A stretch of DNA of 64,000 nt from Orlajensenia sp037404875. GTDB taxonomy: Bacteria > Actinomycetota > Actinomycetes > Actinomycetales > Microbacteriaceae. The stretch covers positions 124,001-188,000 of the forward strand of contig NZ_JBBELO010000022.1 in NCBI RefSeq assembly GCF_037404875.1. The letters are read 5' to 3'. Positions 16,940 through 26,306 of the stretch are shown here, piece after piece (position 1 is the first letter of the stretch; every line of letters starts with the position of its first letter). A model generated the notes under the pieces. That model was given only the letters and a program-made list of their open reading frames with translations. It did no database searches and was not told where the DNA came from. Both the position numbers and the translations under genes were made by a program.

Positions 16940-17836
16940 TCAGCGCGGTTCGGCTGCGCCCTGCAGCAACTGCTCGGTGGCCCGCACCTGCTCCCCCGTG
17001 AGCTGCCCGCGCTCGAGCTGCAGGCGCAGCGCCTCGCTTTCGGCGGCGCGCACAGCGGCGCGCTCGGCCGCCGAGCTCACGTTCCACACGTGACGACGCC
17101 AGTCATCGAGCCGGCCCTGTACACCGAGGTCGGCGTCGGAGGCGTCCGTACCCGCGTCGGTCGTCGGATGCACAGACTCGCCGACCCTGGTCCAGCGCGG
17201 TCGCCGTCGATCGTGACGGATGGCGAAAACCGACAGCACGCCGCAGCCGATCGCCGCGAGCACCTGAAGCACGAGCCCGGCGACCGCGCCCCCGTTTCCC
17301 TGGAGTTCGTCGAATCGGCCGAGCACGACGAGCGCGGCGATCGCCCACAACACGGCGTAGAAGACGAAGAGGCCACCGGCGAAATTGCCACCGCGATAAA
17401 AGGGGCTGGAGGTGCGCAGGGGCTCCAGCCACACGAACAGCCCCAGCGCGATCGCCATGGCGACACCGGAGGCGAGCGCCATCGCGACCGGGTCGGGCGC
17501 CGAAGAAGAGACGAGCCCCGCGAGCACGAGGGCCGGTGCGATCAGCGCCAGTGTGAACGCGATCACGCTCCACCAGCTGTATGCACGCGAGACCGACGGC
17601 TTGGCGGCATCCGACTCGACAGGCCCGCGCTCGCCCTCTGCTTCTCGAGCGGTGCGCAACACGACCGGAAGACTGGCTGCCGCCTCGGGGTTGGTGGAGA
17701 TGATGGCGAGTTGCCGCACGGCACGGGCCGCCTCGTGTGCGGTGAGCCGTTCGGGCATCGCCTGCACGCCTCGCGCGATGGCCTCTCGAACGGCGGGTGA
17801 GAGCCCCGCGGGACTCTGCGGCCGATCAGCGCTCAT
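16940..17836 (-). CDS. Four-helix membrane protein of the type VII locus
   Basis: A 298-residue membrane protein of unknown function. Residues 1-85 are cytosolic and helical; four hydrophobic segments follow (about 88-110, 118-137, 153-173, 185-205), then a charged C-terminal domain of some 90 residues rich in Ala, Glu and Arg. Its layout matches that of the next gene upstream in the operon (both begin MSAD and have an N-terminal helical region, four segments and a soluble tail), so the two may be diverged paralogues forming a membrane complex (inference). It resembles no known Ecc or Ess component that I can name. Confidence 0.6.
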   Translation of the reverse strand: MSADRPQSPAGLSPAVREAIARGVQAMPERLTAHEAARAVRQLAIISTNPEAAASLPVVLRTAREAEGERGPVESDAAKPSVSRAYSWWSVIAFTLALIAPALVLAGLVSSSAPDPVAMALASGVAMAIALGLFVWLEPLRTSSPFYRGGNFAGGLFVFYAVLWAIAALVVLGRFDELQGNGGAVAGLVLQVLAAIGCGVLSVFAIRHDRRRPRWTRVGESVHPTTDAGTDASDADLGVQGRLDDWRRHVWNVSSAAERAAVRAAESEALRLQLERGQLTGEQVRATEQLLQGAAEPR

Positions 17837-17914
17837 GAGGCCGCCTCCGGCAGCTCCGCCAGCGACGCAGGTTCACGGCCGCGTCGGAGTTCTCCGGCCA
17901 TCCGCGCGGAAGGG

Positions 17915-18823
17915 CTAACGACGCGCTCCATCGACGATCGCAAGGTAACCGGGCATCAGCTGGAACGCCCCCAGAGGCATCGCCTCCAGGGCCGCTCCGT
18001 CGGCCGCGACCAGAAGGTACCGCTTGACGAGGGCGGCGACTGCCGCGTTCCGATCGGCGAGCGCGGCCGCCGTGGCGGCATCCGTCGGAAGCGCCCCGAG
18101 TGCCGTCAGGGCTTCGGAGCGCGCCCGGTCGACCTCCTCGACGATGTCGGCGACGCGGGGTTCGAGGTCGCTCGTCGCAGCCGCCACCTGCCGTGCGCGG
18201 GAGCTCGACCGTTGCCGTATGACGAGGCACGAGCCGACCACGACGACGGCGGCCACGACGTTCACGGCGATGGGCGCACCGGGACTCTCGCCGGCCAGCC
18301 GGGGGTTCCACGCCGGAAGTCCGACCGCGGCGATCGCCTCGAGGGCGGCGACCACGGCTGTGCCCACGAGGTAATTGGTGCCGAAGCGCACGAGATGCAC
18401 CTCGCGCACGGACAGGATGGCCATCACGAGGGCGATGACCGCGGCCACGACCATGAGAACGGCGGATGCGACGAGGGCGGTATCGAGCGGAACCGCACGG
18501 CGTACGACGAGCAGGGCCAGCGCGAGGACGGGCACGATCAGCAGGAGGAAGCCTGCGATGGAGCGGATGATTCTCCCGCGCGGCGAGAGCGGCGGATCGG
18601 AGCGTCGTCGCAGCTCGGCGAGGGTCGCCGTCGCGTCGAGGCGTGCGTCGATCTCGCCCAGCCGGCGCCGGAAGGCGTCCACCAGGGCGTCGATCGCGGG
18701 AACCGCCTCGGGGGCCGACAGAAGTGCGCGACGTTCGAGGGCGGCCATCGCCTCAGGTGAGCGGTCGACGGTGCCCGCGACCTGCACGGAGGCCAGCGCA
18801 GGCTGCGACGGATCGGCGCTCAT
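17915..18823 (-). CDS. Four-helix membrane protein of the type VII locus
   Basis: A 302-residue protein with a helical N-terminal domain (1-80), four membrane segments (about 86-106, 115-140, 150-170, 183-202) and a C-terminal cytosolic helical domain ending LMPGYLAIVDGARR. The ATG overlaps the preceding stop by 4 bp (ATGA), which ties it to the operon. Likely a structural partner of the secretion ATPase, by position only. Confidence 0.6.
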   Translation of the reverse strand: MSADPSQPALASVQVAGTVDRSPEAMAALERRALLSAPEAVPAIDALVDAFRRRLGEIDARLDATATLAELRRRSDPPLSPRGRIIRSIAGFLLLIVPVLALALLVVRRAVPLDTALVASAVLMVVAAVIALVMAILSVREVHLVRFGTNYLVGTAVVAALEAIAAVGLPAWNPRLAGESPGAPIAVNVVAAVVVVGSCLVIRQRSSSRARQVAAATSDLEPRVADIVEEVDRARSEALTALGALPTDAATAAALADRNAAVAALVKRYLLVAADGAALEAMPLGAFQLMPGYLAIVDGARR

Positions 18824-19440
18824 CGTGTCGAATCCTCGGTACGCGGCTCTTCGTCCGCGGTCTGGCCTGCGGGGGATTCGCGGATACGGATGGTGTTGAC
18901 GATCTCATCGAGCTCGGCCTCGAGCAGGCCGATGATGGTCGGCGTGCTCGGGCTGCTGAAGACGTGCACCACTCCATGCCGGGTGGGGAATGCATAGCTC
19001 AGACCACCCGCGGTCACGTCGTCGGCGAAGCGGTCGGCGACGATGAAGGCACCCTTCCTGCCCCGGCCGAGCTCGGGCGATTCGACGTCTTCGACGATGG
19101 GTGGCAGGGCGAGGTCGACCGTGGGGATGAGCGCCCAGTCGAGGGATCGGGAGTCCACGGCATCCGAGGCGAGCACTTCGACATGGATGATGGCGATCGC
19201 GGGAACCTCGAGCGGGCGGAAGAGGAGCGTGTGAAGATCTCCGGGCAGAATCTGGCCGCGCGCGGCGTCGAACAGCTCACGCAGCTCGCCCGCATCCGCC
19301 GCAGCAGAACCGGCGGGACTGCCGGCATAGAGGGCGCTGACCGCGCCGATCCACTCGTCATGGTCGAGGCCGTCGGGAGTCGGGAACTCCCGCGGAAGCA
19401 CGCTCCAGCTGGCATCCGGGGTCAGCAGCTCGATGATCAT
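18820..19440 (-). CDS. Soluble accessory protein of the type VII locus
   Basis: A 206-residue acidic soluble protein without signal peptide or cysteines. The start at 19440 is chosen because its ATGA overlaps the stop of the upstream gene; an ATG 4 codons earlier is less likely. The mixed alpha/beta pattern (SWSVLPREFP...IAIIHVEV...GLSYAFPTRHGVVHVFSSP...DEIVNTIRI) ends in a long helix and resembles its upstream neighbour in layout, suggesting a common PsbP/Mog1-like fold (weak inference). A chaperone or adaptor role analogous to EspG is conceivable but not shown. Confidence 0.6.
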   Translation of the reverse strand: MIIELLTPDASWSVLPREFPTPDGLDHDEWIGAVSALYAGSPAGSAAADAGELRELFDAARGQILPGDLHTLLFRPLEVPAIAIIHVEVLASDAVDSRSLDWALIPTVDLALPPIVEDVESPELGRGRKGAFIVADRFADDVTAGGLSYAFPTRHGVVHVFSSPSTPTIIGLLEAELDEIVNTIRIRESPAGQTADEEPRTEDSTR

Positions 19441-20039
19441 GCCGGCACCCACTGGAAGGTCGAGATGATCGTGTCCGAGACCGCTGTGAGGCTGCGCACC
19501 ACGTCGTCCTCCGGGGAGATGTCGATGGGATGCGCGATGACCGTCGTGAACTGCACGGCTTCGCGTCGGGCCGAGCCCGGTACCGGAGTGAGGTAGGCGA
19601 GAGTGTGGGTCGCCGCCCGATCCGCTCCGATGGTCTGCACGTCGTCCTTCTCCCAGCGCAGCATCGAGGAGTCACCGCCCAGGGGGTGCGCACCGTGGTC
19701 ACGGATGAGGGAGACGACCTGGCTGTCGAGGCTCATTCCCGGCTGCGCCCTTACGCGGGTTGCCGTGATGCTCATGGGCATGACAAGCCCTTCCGGTGCG
19801 TCGGTCTGCAGGTACAGCGCGATGCCGTCCCGCCGACGCAGGTCCTCCATGGCACGATGCAACTGAGCGCGAAGTTGGCCATACAGGTCTGGGCGATGCG
19901 CCGGCTTGAGTCGCGCGCCCGCGCGGGCCACCAACGCGGCCTCCGCCTGCGCATCCGGCCGGAATTCCTCCCAGCCGGCCGGCAGCACGATTCCGAAGCC
20001 CGGCACCGCCCGTCCGAGCAGTTCGTCCTTCAAAGACAC
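19437..20039 (-). CDS. Soluble accessory protein, possibly PsbP/Mog1-like
   Basis: A 200-residue protein starting at GTG 20039 behind GGGGGAGGG. The opening VPGFGIVLPAGWEEF followed by a helical segment (AHRPDLYGQLRAQLHRAMEDL) and beta strands ending in VSDTIISTFQWV is the pattern of small PsbP/Mog1-like domains such as LpqN. There is no signal peptide, so it should stay in the cytosol. It is coupled by ATGA to the next gene, which looks structurally similar. Function in secretion is inferred from position only. Confidence 0.6.
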   Translation of the reverse strand: MSLKDELLGRAVPGFGIVLPAGWEEFRPDAQAEAALVARAGARLKPAHRPDLYGQLRAQLHRAMEDLRRRDGIALYLQTDAPEGLVMPMSITATRVRAQPGMSLDSQVVSLIRDHGAHPLGGDSSMLRWEKDDVQTIGADRAATHTLAYLTPVPGSARREAVQFTTVIAHPIDISPEDDVVRSLTAVSDTIISTFQWVPA

Positions 20040-20088
20040 GCGGCCCTCCCCCGATGCGATGAGCGCACAACGCAGACCACCTTATCGG

Positions 20089-21369
20089 TCACCGCGTCGA
20101 CGCCAGCTCCTTCTCCCACGTCTCGACGTCAGGTCCGTCGTCACTCATGAGGTCGGCCATGCTCACGATGTTCGCCACGGTCGTCTTCACGTTCACCTCG
20201 CCGACGTGGCCGAGGATGACCTCGGCGGTCGCGAGATTCCGGGTGGATGCCACTGAGCTGCCGAGGTCGGCGAACTTGCCGGCGTCCGCTAGGCCCATGT
20301 ACCGCGCGAGGATGTTCTGGCCGGTGACGGTCGTCGAGAATCCCGACCGCACCCCGCTCCAGAGCCCGCTCGCTCCACCGGTGAAGTGGGCGAGGCCGCT
20401 TCCGCCGTTGAACGCGGTACGGGCGGCCGACCAGCCGTTCCTCACCTGGCCCCAGCCCTCGGCGAAGTCGTCCGCCGCCACGAAGCCCTTGCCGACGGCC
20501 TTGGCTCCGACGGCGCCGCCCTCGGCGAACTTCGCGAACTTGGCGAACGGGATTACCCCGACGATGGCCCAAGCCAGGTCGACGCCGTCGGCGCGATGCT
20601 GGGTCATCTGGTAGATCGTGCCGATGAGCGTGAGGATGGCGACGATCGTCGCGAGTGCTGCGATGATCGGGCCGCCGATGACCAGCGCGAGCACGGCGAG
20701 CACCAGTCCGACGTAGGCGAGCACCTTGAGAGCCACCTCGACGAAGCCCGCCAGGTTGTCATTCCAGTGGTCGTGGATGCCGGACTCCATGGCATCGCTG
20801 ATCTTGGACGCGGCGCTCTCGAACGCCTCGTCCCAGGTGTCCCACTTCGCGTCGTACTTCTCGCCCTCGGCGTCGAAGAGGGCCTTGTAGTGATCACGTT
20901 GCGTGTCGGCGCTGGAGAGGTCGTGATCGAGCTGGGTCTGCTCGGGCGTCTTGCCTGTCTGACCAGCCGGCGGCGGCGTCTGCGGGGCGTGGGCCTTCTT
21001 GTCGAGCTCGTTCCAATGCGCCTGCGCGGAGGAGTACTTGTGCCAGTAGTCCTCGGCGTCGTCGATGATTCCGCGCAGCCCTGTCTGTACTTCCGCGAGT
21101 GCGCTGCCGTAGTTACGGATCGCTTCGCCGGAGGGCCCGTAGAGCTTCCCCGCCGCACGAAGGTCGTTGAAGACATCGCCGACGACCTCGCGGATCTTGT
21201 CGAGCGAGAGTCCCTTCATGCCCGAGGCGCCGTCATGGATGGCCTCGAGAATGCCGGCCGAGCCGATCATCTGCTCGCCGAGGCTGTGGATCTGGTTGCC
21301 GCGAGAGATGATGTCGGACGCATTGCCTTCGATCCACTCGATCTCGCGACCCTTGGGTGACGTGTCCAC
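20089..21369 (-). CDS. Candidate type VII substrate with central membrane hairpin
   Basis: A 426-residue protein. Residues 1-200 are helical and coiled-coil-like (IISRGNQIHSLGEQMIGSA; later DHDLSSADTQRDHYKALFDAE), as in LXG/WXG-type N-terminal domains. Two hydrophobic helices (about 209-232 and 236-258) follow, then a Gly/Ala-rich C-terminal region of about 150 residues without recognisable catalytic motif. The GTG at 21369 was chosen for its GAGGGAAG site 7 bp upstream. It lies 11 bp after a small WXG-like gene, the usual pairing of a large LXG effector with a helper. Toxin, structural protein and pore former are all possible. Confidence 0.6.
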   Translation of the reverse strand: MDTSPKGREIEWIEGNASDIISRGNQIHSLGEQMIGSAGILEAIHDGASGMKGLSLDKIREVVGDVFNDLRAAGKLYGPSGEAIRNYGSALAEVQTGLRGIIDDAEDYWHKYSSAQAHWNELDKKAHAPQTPPPAGQTGKTPEQTQLDHDLSSADTQRDHYKALFDAEGEKYDAKWDTWDEAFESAASKISDAMESGIHDHWNDNLAGFVEVALKVLAYVGLVLAVLALVIGGPIIAALATIVAILTLIGTIYQMTQHRADGVDLAWAIVGVIPFAKFAKFAEGGAVGAKAVGKGFVAADDFAEGWGQVRNGWSAARTAFNGGSGLAHFTGGASGLWSGVRSGFSTTVTGQNILARYMGLADAGKFADLGSSVASTRNLATAEVILGHVGEVNVKTTVANIVSMADLMSDDGPDVETWEKELASTR

Positions 21370-21380
21370 GTGTTCTTCCC

Positions 21381-21710
21381 TCAGTTCTTCTTCGGAAGCT
21401 TGGATGCGGCATCCGCATCGACCTTGAGGCTGTTCGCGGCCTTCGTGTCCCAGTCCTGCCAACCCTGGCCCGCCTGCTCGACGTGCTGCTGCACCTTGCC
21501 CAGGTCCTCCTTGAGCTTGGAGCGCTTGTCGTCCCAGCTGCCCTCGAAGTCGTGCGCGCGATCACGCAGCTTGTCGCGGCCGCAGGGCCGGCCGATGGCG
21601 TCCTGCAGGTCGCCCTCGCGCTCCTCCGCCTCTTCGAGCTCCACGAGAATCTGCTTCAACGAACCGTTGAGCTGGTTCAGCACCGAAAAGCTGATCAGTA
21701 CGTCTGACAT
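21381..21710 (-). CDS. Small WXG100-like protein
   Basis: A 109-residue helical protein with a helix (about 4-42), a central turn containing GSWDD at about residues 57-61, and a second amphipathic helix, as in WXG100/LXG-partner proteins; the third position of the WxG motif is not glycine. It has a strong GGGGAGGAG site, lies 93 bp after the ATPase gene and 11 bp before the 426-residue candidate substrate, for which it may be the secretion partner. Confidence 0.65.
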   Translation of the reverse strand: MSDVLISFSVLNQLNGSLKQILVELEEAEEREGDLQDAIGRPCGRDKLRDRAHDFEGSWDDKRSKLKEDLGKVQQHVEQAGQGWQDWDTKAANSLKVDADAASKLPKKN

Positions 21711-21803
21711 TGGTCTCCTCCCCTGCTCATCCGATCTCCCTCAACCTAATCCGGGCCTCGCGGCGACCGCGATGGGGAGAGATCCCCATACCCACCCAGC
21801 GGC

Positions 21804-24800
21804 TCATCTGGCACCGTCCACCAACGGCAGCTGCACGGTGGTGACGCGCCCGTTCTGCACGAAGATTCCGCGCCCTTCGGGGAAGTCGGAGCGCTTGACC
21901 TTCGGGAACGGCGTCTTGAACACCGAGTCGCCGTCGAAGGCATCCGGCTTCAGGGCGATGCCACGTCGGCCCGCCTTGAAGTCGCCGATGAATCCGAAGC
22001 CGCTCGAGAGGTTCGCCACGTCCGCATCGCCGACGAGGAAGTGCTCGCTGCGGTTGATGGCCTGGAAGAGCTCCTTGAGCGGGCGCTCGGCCTCGGTGTC
22101 GGCGAACTGGGTCACCCCCTCGATGACGACCATGATGCGGCCCGGGATGCTGTCGTCGCCGACGACCTCGGCGAGCTCCTTCGCCAGCTCCTTCACCTCG
22201 GCGAAGGTGGTCGCTGATCGCATCCAGGGCGCGGCATCCGTCAACTGGGCGCGGCGGCCGGCGATGTGGAACAGCCGCACGCTGGGGTCGAACCGCATGA
22301 CGGCCTCGACGAGCGACCGCATCGCCGTGGTCTTGCCGCTCTGCGGCGGACCGGTGACGGCGAAGGTGCCGACGGGCTCGAAGCCGATCGCCGCGAGCGT
22401 GTCGTCGGCGATGCCGAGCACGGGCTCTCCGCCGGCGGAAGCGGGCAGCTCTGACGCGGAGTACTCGGTGGGAAGCGCCCCGATCTCGGGCACCTCCCGC
22501 GCACCGGCGGCGCGCAGCCGCGCGGCGATCGCGTCGATCGCGGTGGACTGCTCGGCCACGTTGGGAGTGCCTCCGGGAACGGCGAGCTGCGTCTCGAGGC
22601 CCTCGACGACGGCGCGACCCGGAACCGATCGATCCGACAGTACGTCTTTCGCGACTCCGAGAACCTGGTAGGCCGACTCCTCCGACATGCGCAGAACGAC
22701 GCGCTTCGTGATGTTCGCACTCACCGCGGTCGGCACGGCACCGGCGCGATCCGCCGTGGCGACGACGTGCACGCCGAGCGGGCGCCCCTCGGCGAGGATA
22801 CGCATGAACGCGTTGTAGAACGGCAGTCGAGCCGTCGTCGAATCCCAGTCGGCCTTGAACGGACCGAAGCCGTCCAGCAGCAAAAGGATGCGCGGCTCGG
22901 TCGAACCGGTCAGGCGGCGGAACTCCGACAGGCTCGCGGCGTTGGCCTCGCTGAAGCGGCGGCCGCGTTCGTCGAGCACGCCGGAGAGCTGACGCAGCAG
23001 TCGCTGCACGCGCTGGCCGTCGTCACCCCCGATGACGGACCCGACGTGCGGAAGCGACTCGATGGACCGCAGGGCGCCGGAACCGAAGTCGAGGCCGTAC
23101 ACCTCGACAGAGCCGAGGTCGGGGCGCAGCCCGGCCGCGACGGCGATGGTGCGCAGGATCGTGGACTTGCCCGAACCGCTCGTTCCATAGACCAGCATCG
23201 ATCCGTCGCGGTCGGGCTGGAAGGTCATCGCCTCCTGGCGCTGCCGCGCGGGCAGGTCGGCCAGGCCGAGGGTGATGGCCACGTCGCCCTCCGCGGGCAG
23301 GTCGAGGATGTCGACGCTCGCGGGCAGATCATCGAGCCAGGGGCGTCGCGGTGCGGGGATTCGCGCCTCGGTCGCCGCAGCGATGAAGCTGCGCACCATG
23401 CGCTTCTGGTCGTTGGGCCCGAGGTCTTCATCGTGCGCGTCCGACTCGGGGCCCGCATCCCGCTCCCATTGCACCGAGGGGCCGAAGCGCAGCTCGCTCA
23501 CCGTGACATCGGCACTCTGCACGGCGGCCTCCGACCAGCCACCGGCATAGGCGGACTGGAACGGCACGAGCCGCCCTGGCCCGGTCTTCGCGATGCCGCG
23601 TCCGGGAAGGGCAGGATCGAATCCGGCGGCGACCGGCTCGCCGACGACGTCGTTGGAGTCGGACTCGTCGGCCATGCGCAGGGCGACGCGCAGGTTGGTG
23701 TTGGCGCGCAGGTTGTCCTTGATCACACCGGCCGGCCGCTGTGTGGCCATGATGAGGTGGATGCCGAGCGAACGCCCGCGCTGGGCGATGTCGACGACCC
23801 CATCGACGAACTCGGGAACCTCGCCGGCCAGTGCGGCGAACTCGTCGATCACCAGCACGAGCGCCGGCGGCGTCTCGGGGTCGCGGCGCTTCTCGAGTTC
23901 GAGCAGGTCTTTGGCCTTCTTGCGGTTGAAAAGGTGCTCGCGGTGGTGCAGCTCGGCGCGCAGGCTCGTGAGCGCCCGTCGCACGAGGTGCGGGCTCAGG
24001 TCTGTGACGAGCCCGACGCAGTGCGGCAGCTCGACGCAGTCGGCGAAGGCCGAGCCGCCCTTGTAGTCCACGAACAGGAAGGTGACGCGGTCGGGGCTGT
24101 ACTCGGCGGCCATGCCGAGCACCCACGCCTGCAGGAATTCGGACTTGCCGGCACCGGTTGTTCCACCGACGAGGGCGTGCGGACCCTGGGTGCGCAGGTC
24201 GAGCGACATCGCGTTGGCCGCCCCTTGGCCGACGAATGCCCGCAGCGTGCCGGCCCGCCGCATCCGGGGCAGCGGGATGCCGGAGCGGTCGAGCACGGAG
24301 TTGTTCTGCCGCCAGCGCTCGAGAACGGCGGCGGGCTGATCGGCGAGCTCGTGGCCGATGAGTCCGAGCATCGAGACGCTGCCGGGTAGGTCGGACGAGT
24401 CCTGTGCGACCGCGCTCGCGTCGATCACCGGGGCGAGGCGCCGGGCGAACATGTCGGCATAACCCGCCGAGACGCCCTCGAGGGTGATCGGCTCGTAGGT
24501 CTGACCCGCGCGCACATAGCCGACACGGGCGGCATCCATACCGGCGGTGGCGTCGATGAAGGTGCGACAGGCGGCGGGCAGCGCCTCGACCGACGGGCTG
24601 AGGAAGATCGTGTAGATGCCCGCATCCGCTCCCCGCTCGATGAGCTGGGTCAATCGCGGCCGGTCGACCGGCGGGTCCGCGGAGACGAACAGCACGAGGG
24701 CCATGTCGCCATCGGGCGAGGAGCCCGACTCGGTCGCCTCCCCCACCTGGCCGCCGAGTGCGATCGAGGTGTCCACGTCGCGCAGGGGACCACGCCGGGT

Positions 24801-26306
24801 AGGCGTGCCGCTCAGCCGCTCGAGGATGATCTCTTCCAATGCGCTGAGCAGGCGCGTGCCCGCCGGCTGGTTGTCGGCGAGGGCGAAGTCGGCCACCGGC
24901 GACTTGGGGCTCGTCGTGTGCGGCAGCCACTTGATCCACTCGAGCTCGCGGGTCCAGCCGGGGTCGACGATGGCGGCGGTGATGATCTCGTTGGGCGCGT
25001 GCGTTCCGAAGAGCTGCACCGCGAGGCCGCGCACGATGTCGGCGGCGAGCGGCTTCGGGGCGGCGATGCCGAGCGCACCCGAGAGCTGCAAGTGCTCGGT
25101 GATCGGCACGTCGTCGATGGAACGGAACGCCTCGGTGAGCTTCTCCACCTGGCGGGTGTAGCGCGGAATGCCGTTGTTGTTCTCGTTAACCCGGATGCTG
25201 TTGCGGCTGGGCGCTCGGCCGGTGCCGAGGCGCAGCGAGAGGAAGTTCCAGTGCTCGGGGCGGCGCGTCCAGAGCAGCGGGCCGAGGCGCATCGCCTGCT
25301 CGTAGACCGTCGCGACGGCCGGCGCCTCCTCGTGGCGGCGTTCGTGCTCCACGGCACGCTGTTCGGTGAGCTCGTCTTCGAGCCGCTCGAGCTGCGTCTC
25401 GAAGGTCTCGACCTCGCGCTGCAGCTTCTTGCCCGTCTGGGTGCGTTGCCCGATGAGGTTGCCGAGCATCATGAGCGGCGACGCGAAGACAACGAGCAGC
25501 GCGCTCGCGCGTTGGGTGATGCCGAACATCACCATGCCGAGCAGGATCGGCGTGACGATCATCGCCCACGGGAACAGCCGCGGTGTCGCCTCCGACGGGA
25601 TGGCCGGATGCGGGTACTCGGTGCCGTTGTACCGGATCTCGACCCGCGGCGAGCGGTTGAACAGCAGCCCGCCGCCGCGCTCGAGCACGGGGTCGCTCTC
25701 CCCGCCGGCCCCGGCCAGGGGAACGAGCGAGACCTCGGTGTCGCCGAGCAGCAGCCGCTGGCCGGGAATCACACGCAGGCGCTGAACGAGCGTTCCATCG
25801 ACGACGATCCCGTTGGCCGAGTTGAGGTCGACGATCTCGATGCCGCCGGCGGCCGTCTCGATGCGGGCGTGCTTCTTCGAGATGAGCGGGTCGTCGATCA
25901 CGACGTCGGCGTCTGCCCCGCGCCCGAGCACGCTGTTGCCCGCCGCAAGCGCGATGGTGCGCCCCGCATCCGGACCGTTGTGGATGCGCAGCTCGGCGGC
26001 CGCCGGAGCCGCTCCGGCGTGCGAGCCCACCCGGCCGGTGTGCGGAACGACGGTGGCGTTGAATCCGGAGCCGATCGCGCTCTCGCTGAAGACGTGGTCG
26101 GGGTCGAGCGTGGTGGGCGCGTCGCCCGTCGGCGGCGCGACAGTGAGCGTGAGGCGCATGCCCGGAGCCGAGGCCAGCACCGGCGCGGCGGGGTCGTTGC
26201 GGGCGATCGCACGCGCGACATCCTCGACCGTGGCGGTCGAGTCGGCGGTGACGACGATGTCGACCGGCGACCCCGACTGCCGTTTGAGCGCGAGCTTGAC
26301 CTTCAT
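21804..26306 (-). CDS. EssC/EccC-type FHA-FtsK/SpoIIIE secretion ATPase
   Basis: The 1500-residue motor of the type VII locus. N-terminal ubiquitin-like/beta domain (1-85), FHA domain (about 103-175, with LGRGADAD and SKKHARIE), two membrane helices (about 245-290), a linker, then three FtsK/SpoIIIE ATPase domains. Walker A motifs are GGTTGAGKSE (about 715), GTSGSGKST (about 1040) and GPPQSGKTT (about 1320). Walker B is canonical only in the first (LVLVIDEFAAL, about 820); the second has LLLLDGFG and the third MVVIEGV, so the first domain is the best candidate for the active engine. The ATGA overlap with the RDD-FHA gene couples them. FHA plus three tandem ATPases in one chain resembles firmicute EssC rather than the split mycobacterial EccCa/EccCb. 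Confidence 0.9.
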   Translation of the reverse strand: MKVKLALKRQSGSPVDIVVTADSTATVEDVARAIARNDPAAPVLASAPGMRLTLTVAPPTGDAPTTLDPDHVFSESAIGSGFNATVVPHTGRVGSHAGAAPAAAELRIHNGPDAGRTIALAAGNSVLGRGADADVVIDDPLISKKHARIETAAGGIEIVDLNSANGIVVDGTLVQRLRVIPGQRLLLGDTEVSLVPLAGAGGESDPVLERGGGLLFNRSPRVEIRYNGTEYPHPAIPSEATPRLFPWAMIVTPILLGMVMFGITQRASALLVVFASPLMMLGNLIGQRTQTGKKLQREVETFETQLERLEDELTEQRAVEHERRHEEAPAVATVYEQAMRLGPLLWTRRPEHWNFLSLRLGTGRAPSRNSIRVNENNNGIPRYTRQVEKLTEAFRSIDDVPITEHLQLSGALGIAAPKPLAADIVRGLAVQLFGTHAPNEIITAAIVDPGWTRELEWIKWLPHTTSPKSPVADFALADNQPAGTRLLSALEEIILERLSGTPTRRGPLRDVDTSIALGGQVGEATESGSSPDGDMALVLFVSADPPVDRPRLTQLIERGADAGIYTIFLSPSVEALPAACRTFIDATAGMDAARVGYVRAGQTYEPITLEGVSAGYADMFARRLAPVIDASAVAQDSSDLPGSVSMLGLIGHELADQPAAVLERWRQNNSVLDRSGIPLPRMRRAGTLRAFVGQGAANAMSLDLRTQGPHALVGGTTGAGKSEFLQAWVLGMAAEYSPDRVTFLFVDYKGGSAFADCVELPHCVGLVTDLSPHLVRRALTSLRAELHHREHLFNRKKAKDLLELEKRRDPETPPALVLVIDEFAALAGEVPEFVDGVVDIAQRGRSLGIHLIMATQRPAGVIKDNLRANTNLRVALRMADESDSNDVVGEPVAAGFDPALPGRGIAKTGPGRLVPFQSAYAGGWSEAAVQSADVTVSELRFGPSVQWERDAGPESDAHDEDLGPNDQKRMVRSFIAAATEARIPAPRRPWLDDLPASVDILDLPAEGDVAITLGLADLPARQRQEAMTFQPDRDGSMLVYGTSGSGKSTILRTIAVAAGLRPDLGSVEVYGLDFGSGALRSIESLPHVGSVIGGDDGQRVQRLLRQLSGVLDERGRRFSEANAASLSEFRRLTGSTEPRILLLLDGFGPFKADWDSTTARLPFYNAFMRILAEGRPLGVHVVATADRAGAVPTAVSANITKRVVLRMSEESAYQVLGVAKDVLSDRSVPGRAVVEGLETQLAVPGGTPNVAEQSTAIDAIAARLRAAGAREVPEIGALPTEYSASELPASAGGEPVLGIADDTLAAIGFEPVGTFAVTGPPQSGKTTAMRSLVEAVMRFDPSVRLFHIAGRRAQLTDAAPWMRSATTFAEVKELAKELAEVVGDDSIPGRIMVVIEGVTQFADTEAERPLKELFQAINRSEHFLVGDADVANLSSGFGFIGDFKAGRRGIALKPDAFDGDSVFKTPFPKVKRSDFPEGRGIFVQNGRVTTVQLPLVDGAR

